From the NCBI GenBank assembly GCA_036345935.2, contig JADWOT020000030.1, positions 62,001 to 126,000 of the forward strand: a stretch of 64,000 nucleotides of DNA, given 5' to 3'. Shown here piece after piece: positions 46,263 through 56,648 of the stretch (position 1 is its first letter; each line of letters begins with the position of its first letter). The stretch comes from Taenia hydatigena. Its lineage: Eukaryota > Platyhelminthes > Cestoda > Cyclophyllidea > Taeniidae. The notes under the pieces were generated by a model. The model made no database searches, was not told where the DNA came from, and worked only from the letters and a program-made list of their open reading frames with translations. Both the position numbers and the translations under genes were made by a program.

Positions 46263-49200
46263 CATGGACCATTAGGGTTAGAATTGAAATTGATAATTTT
46301 CAGCACTGCAAGAATTTCGGGCCAAATATTATTTTTTCCCTTTAGCGTATAATATTATTCAGAGGGGCATTTGGGTAAAAAATGTAATTATGATCAAGGA
46401 AATAAATATTAAATGGGCACTTATCCAGGATTTAATCGGGACGCACTAATAAAACGCCTTACGATGGTGATCTGCCACTATCTAGTATAAGAAAAATATC
46501 ACGGTCCGATTCAAGCCTCTTTTATTTCCATAGCGGCCATATCTTGTTAATACAGTGATTTCACCTTCGTGGCATGCCGTCAAGTGTTGAAAAATCGCAC
46601 CACGAATTTCTACAATCCTCGATGCATTGGACTGGATAAGAAAATTTGATTTAAAATGGTGATCCATTGGAAGTGATGGGAAATGTCCATGAGAGTTATA
46701 ACAGTCTTAACAACTAGTGATAAAATCGTTTTTGTGCAAGCGCTGCCTTGCTTGTTATTTGCTTCATTTCTGTGCCACCACACTGTGATCAGCGCATCTG
46801 AGGGCACAGGTACGAGACTTTCGAAGGAAACTTGGTTTGGTGGTTTGTAGTAAAGGAACGCATATCTGCGTCACTGATGTTACGCTTCGCATCTTAAGGC
46901 ACCCTGTTGCAATGGAATTAGGCGAAGCCACTCAGGGCACCAGACGATGGGCACGTTGATCGACTCAGCAGGGCCAGACAGTTTTATCGTGTCAGCAGTC
47001 ATAGCTTTTAACTGTCTATACTTTGGACAAAACAAAATAAAACCAAAGCACATGCGTTGCAGTGTCTACACTTTTAAGGAGTCGTTGACAGTTTTAACCA
47101 AGTAATGGCACCAAGAATAGTACGAATGAGAACACCATTTGACCCGTGAGAGTGCTAGCACCTAGTTTGAAGAAGAACAGCAACTCAATCGACCCTTATA
47201 CGATCGTGGGTTAAGGCAGTGTTCGTTCCTTTGCATGATTTAGTCAATGCAAGGGCGGAAGTGCAGACAGTCCTGAGGGCACACCTTGCTTTCTTTTCTT
47301 TTTCCTACCGACAAAAATTAGGAGCAAGTGTTTCACTGCTAGTTGGACAAGTGCATCTCTCGCCAGAAGTGGAAATGGATTCAACGGTTCTTTTGTGGTC
47401 CACATTACGTTTGCAGCCCCCTACTTCAGCCTATTTTAGGTACAATACGCTAATTCGTCAATGCTCCAAGCATACGCTGATGCAGCCACCTAGCTCCTTG
47501 AGTCAGGCCCTCATCCCTGAAAGAAGCTAGAGTAGGATATACAGTGCGAACCAAATCCTCTGTACTTTTCCAACCTTCTTTGCAATTTTACGTGATTATT
47601 AATGGCTAAGCAAATTTTTTATGATTTAGTCAGTTTACTTGCTTAAAATATTGTAAATTAAGAAGACTTTCTCGGTGTTTGTAAAGAACAACACGGATTT
47701 GAGGTAACATTGGAAGGGATTCTTTGGATTTTTGGATGCTACAGTGTGCAGGCGACAGATTGGAAGAAGGTGCATGAAGGCCCTGAGAATTTAAAGGCAA
47801 ATGGTAGATTGGAAGTTTGTGTGAAGGCTACGGTGAGTTTTTCATTCTTCGCTTCCGACTTCGCTGGTTGCCTGCCGGATCCCAATTATGCCATCTACTA
47901 TTCTCCATCTTTTCCTCCTCTTCCATTCAAGAACTTGTAGGAACATATTTTAATGATGCAGAAGCAAACAACTGGTTAAAAAATAATGTTCGGATAGTGG
48001 TTCTTAGGGTTGCACAAGACTCTGAAACTGTTTGCTGTAGATTTTACAACACTTGGCAATAAATATTGACTTGGCGGCTGGAGCTTCTCGGTGCCAGTGA
48101 AGAGCACCATACCCAAAGAGGCGGTGACGTCGAAGCAAGTGTGATGTGAAGACGCCTTTATTCCGAGGACGCCTCTGTCACAACCAACTCGTGTGGAACC
48201 ACCTAAGAGCTAATGAAAGGTGGGAGTGGATACCAAACAAGAAGCATGGCAATTGGCTAAACAGAGCCACGCATTTGTGGGCCCTGAGCCAGCAGTCACC
48301 ACAATCAAATGCTAGTGCGCTTGGGAAAGGGCATATGATTTTGTCAACTCTAAGTTCATAACATCAAGCGGATTGTAATTCTGCCCTAGTGGAACCATCA
48401 CAGGACGAGCCCAGTGGATATCCACCTCCTCTGTGCCTCAAAGCAGCTGGTCATGAACTTTACAGTGGCTCTATAAAGAGGGTGGATGAATAAACGCAGC
48501 AGTATGGGGATTCGCTCTGCCGTCCACTTTCTCTATTAATCTTCGAATGCTGCGACGTTACGCCCTACCATCTCTTTCGGTCACTCCTACCGCATTACAT
48601 ATAGATGCTCTAGTATTCCGCGCACGGTTAGATGAATAGCAGTGCAATCGCACGATCAGCCAGTGCATTTATTAGTCTCTTTGCCGCTACTGCAATTCCT
48701 TTTGCAGCACCGAATGGTCATATGAATTCCAGGCTGTGCGCTTATGAGTGAGGAGCGATGGAATCATACTAATGGTCTAGATTCGTGAAGACTTGGCCCT
48801 CGTCGACCATTTAAACAGCAAACCATCGCTTCACTACATAATGCAGCTGAGGCGGTGATTGATAGTAATTTTGTCTTTATAAGGTCAACTCTTTCCGCAG
48901 GTCTGGCACCGCAAAAGGACTACACGTAGGCACCATTTTGCAAACATGTCTGGTTGCCTTAATGAGACAGATGGAGGCTAAACGAAGCTCCGCTGGATGC
49001 AATCTGCACGTGGTTGAAATACCAAACTTCCAGGTTTATTTTAAATGGCCAAATTTTTCTTAAACAAACAGGTATAACGCTATGGTAACTACAACATCCC
49101 AGAAATGAGAAGCGATGTGGTGCGAAACAGAGTGCATGCGGTCTTGTGGTTCTAACCAAAACATTCAAATGCGCATCTCATCTTCATGCAGGGTTAACAC

Positions 49201-50710
49201 GTCTCAATACTTTTGCAGCATATGAAAGCATATGCTTGGCATTTTAGTTTCATCTGCGTCTCACTTTCATGGCCGTCCCTCGTTGCTTCCGCGCAAATTC
49301 CGATCCTTTTTTTCTCCCTATGATTGGACAGATGGTAAGTTCTAAGCAGCACCATGAATAGTCAGGTAAACCTCAAATCTTCTTCATATGTAAGCGTTAG
49401 ACTACGTCTCTTAACGGCTTTGGCGCGAGAGAATTTACGTTTTAGATGTGCAACTATCTTTGTAAAGTATGAGCCAAGAGAAATGGCAATTTGGATAAGT
49501 GACTATGGGTTATATTGCCTAATTTCTCCTTGCAGCTATTTGCTTGCAATTAGGGTGACTTACCCCATACCGATTAAACAACTTTTCTTGTTTAATGTGC
49601 AGCGCGAAGCACAACGGCAGCATTACATGCCCAACACACATTACTTATTATCCGATGGAACATGTGGTTTCGACTCGTGATGATGGCACCGGCGTCCTGC
49701 TTAGCAATTGCATGCACCTCGTTGACATAGGTAATTCTTCATGCTAGCTACACGGCTGAAAATTCCTCGCACTCTAGCAAACAAGCATGTGTGGGCTGTA
49801 GGTGGTTTCTTTAGAGAACTAAACATTTCCTACGACTTTAAATCTAGTGAATGCGCGTCGTTTTTTAGGGAATCTTTATTATATTACAGAATCACAAAAG
49901 TTTGAATCATAAAAACATCTCTAATGTTGTACACGCGCCAGAGACATCGTCTTGAGCACTGTCAAGTCCTTTAAAGGATCTCGTTCTAACATCCCCATTC
50001 CCTCAAATTTCACCCAGTTAAGAAAGCTCACTTTATCGCGCTTGGCACACAATCTTCTCCATTTTATCGATATAAAAGGCGGCAAACGGCAATTGCAGAG
50101 ACTGAGATTCTGAAGGAATATTACGAGATAGTCAACCTTCTTTGACGTATCTGTCATCGCACTTATGGTAACTGCAATAAATCAAACCTGATGAGCTGCG
50201 AGAGAATCTAAAGTGGTTTTATATCATCCTTGGAAAACTGTAAAGATCCACTGCAGTTTGGTTTTAGTCTCATCCTTTAAATGCTGCAATCCTTTAAGTA
50301 ATGTTAAGTGTTCTGCTTTTTGGCCAAAATAAGCCTATGCGTACAATCACCACAATGAACACCACATGTATATTCATTATAATAAAATTGGAACCGCAGA
50401 CTAATTTTAATTTAGTCAATAGTATTGCGATCCAACGAATGCCGATCCACTTAATAACCTCGTCTAATGGGCGCGCAATGTGGTTTTATTAGCAAAAATA
50501 TGAGGATAGTGAGGGATCGCGTATTTTATATGCCACCCATAAAGATATCGAAGACTTCGAATCTGTGGGCAATGGTAAATGTTCCGCAGAAAAGTGGGGT
50601 CGGCGTAGTTAATGCAAGCAGAAGTGGCAAATTTGATCAACACCATAAACTGGGATATTCTTTAGGAAAAAGTGCATAACACTTAAGGGGATTCGCATTC
50701 AAGCAGGTTT
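46263..50710. other. Gap: no gene recognised
   Basis: Several frames of 70-108 codons (for example 47,219-47,530 and 49,354-49,680, both +) match no family. The stretch 48,060-48,500 is GC-richer and could be part of an old element, but no terminal repeats or coding motifs were found. Confidence 0.35.
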
Positions 50711-50887
50711 ATGCAGAAAAAATTGGAAGTCGAGGAGGAAAGCCCTATCATACGCTCGCAGGAGCAAATGTTCGCAATGCAAAAATCCATTAATTTTTTG
50801 CTGCAACAACAACGTAAGCTGACAAGGGATGAGGAAAGGATTAGCGAAAGAATCAACAAGTGTTTAGTTAGCAAAACTGATTACTAG
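50711..50887 (+). CDS. 58-codon coiled-coil frame, Gag-like
   Basis: ATG at 50,711 to TAG at 50,885. The product starts MQKKLEVEEESPIIRSQEQM and continues through FAMQKSINFLLQQQRKLTRD and ISERINK, giving a strongly charged amphipathic helix with hydrophobic positions spaced like a coiled coil. This is very unlike the random frames around it. Short coiled coils of this type open many Ty3/gypsy Gag proteins, and a Ty3 pol remnant lies 3.75 kb downstream on the same strand. The intervening sequence lacks capsid, protease or reverse transcriptase, so they need not belong together. It could equally be one exon of a host coiled-coil gene. Confidence 0.35.
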   Translation: MQKKLEVEEESPIIRSQEQMFAMQKSINFLLQQQRKLTRDEERISERINKCLVSKTDY

Positions 50888-52139
50888 TTGCGCTATAAAA
50901 TCCTCTTGAATTAGGCTCACAATTTGCGCCAACATGATGTTCACCTCAGCCTAAAAAAACGGCTCTTTAGGGACTGCGTAGGTCGGGTGAGGACTTCAAA
51001 AGCATTATGTCGACTTTCCCTGCAGCTCTTTTAATCCTCGTTCCATTCACTCAGAACCATACGCTAGACAAGTTGGGAAGCTCGTCCCTCGGAACAAGAG
51101 CGCATGAATTAAAGGCCATGCAGAGCCTGTGTTTCTCAGCAGCCTTCTAATTAAGAGAGCACTGATGCATATAGGCGCGATTTCCTTATCCATTAAAATG
51201 AGCAGATAAATCAAAAGGAGTTCTTTATGCAAAAAAATTACCGGTGTTGCCACTGTTCCCTGTGCCGCAGCTCCTACGTGGGACCGTGACATACAAGTGG
51301 CATACATCGTCAAAATTTACACTCGCCATCTATTTCACTGCAGGACTGCGATAAAATGAGAAGTAATGGGCTTCATAAAACTGAAGGAGACAAACTGTTT
51401 TGATGCCAGTCATATTTTTCTACCCACTATATCACCGCTTACCTGTGCCGACTAAGTAAGACCTAATTATATGTCTGCGGATTCGGTAATCACCGTAGGG
51501 CAATCACAGGCAAATCATTTGTTTGGATATCACCAACGCTATGCCAACTTTAAAAGATATGGTTTGACGGAATTGCTCTACCATGCTGCTGCAAATCTAT
51601 CTCATATAATTTCTACCGTGAAGACGACGTAACTAATCATAATCGCCATCAACCGTCCTCACACATCCTGTCAAGTCTTATGGGTTATCAACTTCTCGCT
51701 AATTGTCCTTTATAATGAAAGTGAATGGAACTACGTCGGGCAGTGTGTCTTCAGTCCATAGTTTGATGTTTTAATGTTAGATCTATCGATTGATTAGGGC
51801 ACTCGAATACGTACGTACGTTTAGCAAGCAGAAAGGAACGAGCTGATGACATGCTCCAGAGTTCGGTACACTTGACAAAGGCAATATGGCCGCGTAGGTG
51901 ACCCAAACCGGAATCGATAGTCAAACAAATGGAGCAGTAATACGCCGATGGTTGTCGAGGTGGGCAAGAGAGGGGGATGCGAAGTCGAGCATTTGTGAAG
52001 GAGGCTTAGGGCGAGATGGCGGTGCATCATCCTCATCCAATCCCCACCCATTCTGCTACTATTACTCTCAATTTCCACCTTGCTATATCCACCTTTACCG
52101 TCTGCCCAATTACTCTGTTCTCTGGATATGTCTCGCTTG
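50888..52139. other. Gap: no gene recognised
   Basis: AT-leaning DNA with ordinary short frames on both strands. ACGTACGTACGT occurs near 51,809-51,820. No repeat family copies or coding motifs were recognised. Confidence 0.35.
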
Positions 52140-52300
52140 CTCTAGAGTCTGCTTATCTGACTGGCTGAACGCCTAACCGGCTGGCTCTAATGCTGGTCGG
52201 TTAATCGTCTACCTGGTTTTTCGGATAGCCAGGAAACGTTGAATGTCCTAACTGTTTGACTATCTAGCTGGCTATCTTCTCAATTGCCCCTCTGTCCACT
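52140..52300. repeat. Degenerate CTGG/GGCT tetranucleotide tract
   Basis: Units such as CTGGCTGA, CCGGCTGGCT, CTGGTCGGTT, CTAGCTGGCTAT recur with many changes, as expected from an old tetranucleotide microsatellite that has decayed. A shorter cleaner tract of the same kind (in the opposite sense) lies at 59,951-59,980. Confidence 0.5.
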
Positions 52301-52362
52301 TTACCGGCTGAGCTAATAACCATCTGGATGCCTGTAAGATTCGGATTCAAATTTGACCAGTA
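52297..52362 (+). tRNA. tRNA-like relic
   Basis: TTTACCGGCTGAGCTAATAA resembles a D-arm with the GGCTGAGCT core, and GATTCGGATTCAAATTTGAC resembles a T-arm/B-box with TTCAAAT. The anticodon arm is short and unclear. It sits at the end of the tetranucleotide tract. Confidence 0.3.
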
Positions 52363-52809
52363 TAAAGATAGTTTACATCCAGTGACAATTCAGATCACTT
52401 TAACTTTTTAATACCCATCGACGCTCTTAGTAGCGCTATTTTTGCTGCGGTCATTCTCCGTCTTCCCCTTCTTCCCTGAATGATTCTTTATGCACATTGC
52501 ACTGCTATTCTTTGACGAATTCGCTCCGTTTTCTTGTTTATGATTCGGATTTGGGTTGGCTGGAAAAAAAGGAAAATTAGAGAGGCAGAGTCTAGAATGT
52601 AACGTAAAATAGACAGTGCAAAATCAGCTGATGTTAAGTAAAGGCTAAGTAGAATTGTCAGCCAATGAGCCAAACAACCACCCATCAGGATTTAATCTGA
52701 CTTAGAATGAAGCTGAATATCAGGTCGGCAGGGAAATACTACAGGGAATTATGACATGATTGGACGCGCAAATTAAAATTGCTTATGCAAGCGAACAACT
52801 TTACATGAT
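52363..52809. other. Gap downstream of the receptor-like exon
   Basis: No coding motif seen. No AATAAA was found within about 100 bases after the stop at 52,810 on the minus strand, which weakens the case for that exon being the end of a live gene. Confidence 0.3.
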
Positions 52810-53030
52810 TTACTTCAACAATGTAAAAAGCATGCCTTCATAATCGTCTCTATGATGTGCTATTTGATCCGACTTTCCAAATCGCGAATTAAGAACCAGG
52901 ATAATGGGATAGACAAATGCATCTGTGCTGTACCATGCACAAGCGTACATACAAATCAAACTTCCAGTATCAACTAGAGAGTAGATGTGCATTCTTGTCA
53001 GTTTCCGTGATGATCCGAATACACAGATAA
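52810..53030 (-). pseudogene. Terminal exon resembling helix 7 of a rhodopsin-like GPCR
   Basis: The minus-strand frame is open from an acceptor (TTTTTTGTCATTTTAG, exon from 53,030) to TAA at 52,810. It reads ICVFGSSRKLTRMH, then YSLVDTGSLICMYACAWYST and DAFVYPIILVLNSRFGKS, then a charged cytoplasmic-type tail. Aligned to seven-transmembrane receptors, YPIIL stands where helix 7 has NPIIY, and LNSRFGK matches the N-x-x-F-R-K start of helix 8. A hydrophobic segment and polar ends are in the right places. The signature Asn and Tyr are replaced, so it is either a divergent receptor or a decayed one. No upstream exon with helix 6 was identified. Confidence 0.35.
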
Positions 53031-53445
53031 CTAAAATGACAAAAAATGAACTTAGGTGGATGGTCTTCTGATGTTCAAACCGCTAACGTGCATATATTCA
53101 TGCATGAGAGTGTAATGGCGAAGTGACCAAATGAGAAGAGTATGAGATGAGCCAAATGCACTATGATGAAGGATGTCGGTGACTACATTACGCATAAATC
53201 TCTGATTTTTTCCCAAATAAGGTTGGGGTAGGTCAGCCCGGATTAGTACAGGCTTGGGTGAAGGGGATGGAAAGCTCAAGATTGCTGAGCCAATTTATTT
53301 TACTTTCCTTATCTAATTTTTCTTCATCATGTTGTCCTCTCCATTTACCTTTATCTGCTCACTTCAATTGTGCTTGCATATCGACGCAACATAGTCTGGA
53401 ATCTAAGTCCCATTTAGTTGTCGACGAATTAAATTAAGTGGTTTT

Positions 53446-53469
53446 CATTCATCAATGATTTGATGAATG
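53446..53469. repeat. Perfect 10-bp inverted repeat
   Basis: CATTCATCAA and TTGATGAATG are separated by TGAT. The site is AT-rich and isolated; function unknown. Confidence 0.5.
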
Positions 53470-54636
53470 GATGTTGACACATAAGGTTAAACTATTTGCA
53501 ATGGATGGCTTCATTTCGCATCAAAAAAAAGTGTTAACGAGCCAAAAGAATCTACATACTTTCTCTTCTCCTTCCTACTTCTTGCCTCCCACTTTCATCA
53601 GTACGCCTTACTGAGTTGTTTTGGTACGGGAGGCAATTTATATTGAACCATCGATTGAAAGCGAAGTGGTTAGGACTAAAGAGATGTCAAAGTTATGCGA
53701 ATTCACATCCCAGTGAACAAGTGTTGCAAATGCTTCTATTTAAGATGCACTTATAATGACACGTGTTTGGTTAAGATAGGTGATAAGGAACTTGAATTGC
53801 GCTGCAAATTCCTTTTGAACATCAGACAGGACACCACAGAATACCACGCGACTCACTACACGTGCCGCTGCTTCTTGCACACTGTCGTCCTTCTTGAAAA
53901 TTTAATCAAATCTCAGTGAAGTTCTTATGGATAGCCACTGCAAAATCATTTTTGGTAGTCTTTATTATGACATCTACTCTGAAGTCACTCTACTATTCAT
54001 CCTCATGGAAACCCTGATGTACCCAAAAACTGGGATAAAGATAGCTCAGAACTTAAGCACCTTTTTTTTAACTGAGTAGAATCCTGCAATTTCAGTAGAA
54101 AACAGCCTAGTCAAATATCTAATGATTTTTGCCGTTCTGCTTCACATTTAATTACCTCGTAACCTATTGCGTCTAGGAGGAGTAGTTGCCAATAAACGCC
54201 ATATAACTGCTATCTTCTCGTGATCTCTTCCATCTTTTTTGGTGCCATAACACTGCCCGTGGATTAGAAGGACCCGTAGAAGATTAATGTATCCATTATT
54301 TTTTTAACGGCTGGACACAATGTACACCACCTTGCAGGATGGTTGAGTAGAACGAATTCGGTGTTGACAAATCATTGCATTGTTACTTTTCCTCCAGTAA
54401 ACTACCATCATGTTGGGAATGCTTTACTCAATAATGGCATCATAGTAATTTCAAATACTGGGCTAAGAGCGAGGAATAAATCCTTTCTTAAACAAATGCG
54501 CTACTCATTTGGTCGCTTTCTTCCTTTTATTTTACAGTCCATAATACACTGCCGCCTAAATCCACTTAATCCCCATCTCTACCTCCAATAAGTGTGATGA
54601 TGAGTGGGCATAGCTTCAATGATAATAACAATTCGA
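53470..54636. other. Gap before the Ty3 remnant
   Basis: A Cys-rich plus-strand frame at 53,695-53,919 (CCKCFYLRCTYNDTC) does not match a zinc-finger spacing I know. I looked here for the reverse transcriptase that should precede the Ty3 RNase H and found none, so the element is truncated at about 54,637. Confidence 0.4.
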
Positions 54637-56345
54637 GAACTTGCCACACTTTGTACCAGACACGGGCTCTGGTGACGCGGCTGTGTGTAGTGTACTTTCG
54701 CAGAGGGCAAAGAAGGCAGAGAACACGTCATCACCTACGATAACGCTAGCCAGAGCAAAAAATGGGACAGAAGAGTGCAACAGAACGTGTACCACCCACC
54801 ATACACACACTGGTTCGGCACTTCAAGCACTTCCTGATAGTGAAACAGTTTAAAGTAAAAAAAAACAGATCTTTAGGTACTGAGCTGATTAAAACAATGA
54901 AAGAGATCGACTGTTTGGTTACACGCTGGTACGGAGAACTGCAATAATATGACGTTACAGTGCAGTGCAGATAAAGAAACAGGCACAGCAACGCAGATGA
55001 ATTATCCCACAGACCTTTCATAGCAGAAATAAATAGCGGTACATTGAGTGCGCTGTTTTGAGCAAGCCTGCTAAACATTAGCTAAGAAACACGCAGAGTG
55101 CGAATTCCGACACGGCTTTGGTATACGAAAGGTATCTGGCACTTCGTATAAGTCCACTGCGGAAGAGATGAACTCGTCCAACAGGACAACCAGGCGGATA
55201 TGGCAACAGCGGTCAAAACTCTTCCTCGAGGAGGCGTATCAATGTTCTCAAGAAGTTTCCACGTCTCCTAAGCACCTAGTTGTTCCACGTTCTCTGATAC
55301 GAGTAGTCCTTCAAGAGTTGCACGAGTGATTGTGTCATTTATGCATAAATAGATGGTAGAGGTCTCGTGCAAATGAAACTGGTGGTCCTTTCCTACCCTA
55401 GACGTGCAAAACTTCTGCGGAATCTGCATTGCTTGCAGCAGTTTCAAAAAGCCTTACTACGAAATCCTCACATCTCTGCAGCCCAAGCCTACGAAATTCC
55501 TGGGCATAAGAGTGGGTATAAATATTGTGGATCCTCTGCCAATTACCGAGAAATGAAACCGATATATTTCGGTTATGGCTGACTACTTCACGAAAGTAGC
55601 CGAAGAGAAACCCATGAATTCGCAAGACGCTGAGATAGTTGCGCCAATCATTTTCCATTTTTGGATTTGTTAAAAAGGAGATCCTGAATCAGTCCATAGC
55701 AATCAAAGTCCTAATTTCGAATGCCGACTCTTTACTGAGCTAAGAAAGACCCTTGGAATCGCAAAGGCGCGCACGACACCTGGATGTCTGCAGAACAACT
55801 TGTGAGTAGAGAGAACGAGTCGCTTCCTAATGGGACTACATAGGACTTTTACCAAGGAGGCACGGCTTAAAGATTGGGATCGAAACCTGGGATGCACTCT
55901 TCTTGTGTATGGAGCCTGCAGTCCATGCGTCACCTGGTGTTTCTTTATGCAATGTTCTCACAGCCCGTAAAATGAGATTCTCTCCCAAAGCATCTCGCCC
56001 AGCATGGAAGCGACAACCGACAATGCCCCCGGAGTACGGACCGCGTCTAAGAGAAGCAATAAAAAATACGTATTTTACCCAGCGGCACTCGTAAATGTCT
56101 CATAATAAATAGAAGAAATACTGCGACAAGCGCTGTTAACCCAACGTCTACCACAGGGGACGTCTCGTCCGAATATATAGACCCACTCCTCCGTCCAGAA
56201 CGCATCGCAAGTTCTACCACCTTTGGAGGAGAGACAGACTCTGTACCCAACCAATAACTTTCCTTAACAATAGGATGCAACCTCGCAAAGGTTCCTCGAT
56301 GGTCTGTTACGAGATTGAAGCCTGCACAACTGTCAAAAAAAGAAA
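54637..56345 (+). mobile_element. Ty3/gypsy pol remnant: RNase H to integrase C-terminus
   Basis: Part of a retrotransposon polyprotein, decayed by many stops and frame changes. RNase H: DTGSGDAAVCSVLSQ (54,659) matches the family's D-T-D-A-S-D..GAVLSQ, and RHSNADELSHRP (about 54,985) matches G-x-x-N-x-A-D-A-L-S-R. Integrase core: GINIVDPLPITEK (55,515), VMADYFTKVAE (55,573), SNQSPNFECRLF, LGIAKARTTPG (55,750), then VERTSRFLMGLHR (55,808), TKEARLKDWDRNLG and LREAIKNTYF. The C-terminal module ends at RLKPA (about 56,325). Of the D-D-E triad the first Asp and the Glu are visible, but the second Asp (normally S-D-Q-G) is Asn. Protease, reverse transcriptase and recognisable LTRs are missing. It is immobile, and old judging by the damage. 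Confidence 0.9.
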
Positions 56346-56595
56346 ACCACTCGATGGCTGTGTAATACTTATGTTCTTTACCTGCGCTTTGTAGGCGAGA
56401 GGCAGGATGGCAATTTTAACCTGGCCGTTGACGCACGTGATAGTCGTGATAATTTTGGTCCTGTCACCACATATCCGCCCTGTGTTTTATTAAAGATGGC
56501 TCGCACCAGTCAATCTTCTTATAGCAACAGCGGAAGAAGAAAGGAGTAAAGAAAGGTGAAAATGCCTACAAAGGCACCCGTATTGAAAAAGTGAT

Positions 56596-56648
56596 CCAAT
56601 CATCAGATGATTGGTGACCAGTTGCACGCGAACCTGTACACCAGGTTC
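56596..56648. repeat. Two adjacent perfect palindromes
   Basis: CCAATCATC-A-GATGATTGG (56,596-56,614) and GAACCTG-TACAC-CAGGTTC (56,630-56,648) lie 15 bases apart, about 250 bases past the end of the Ty3 remnant. They may be parts of a decayed LTR, a protein-binding module or chance. Confidence 0.5.

Noticed and set aside
53695..53919. Cys-rich plus-strand frame as a zinc-finger protein
   Set aside because: Cysteine spacing fits no zinc-finger class I know, and no splice or start support was found.
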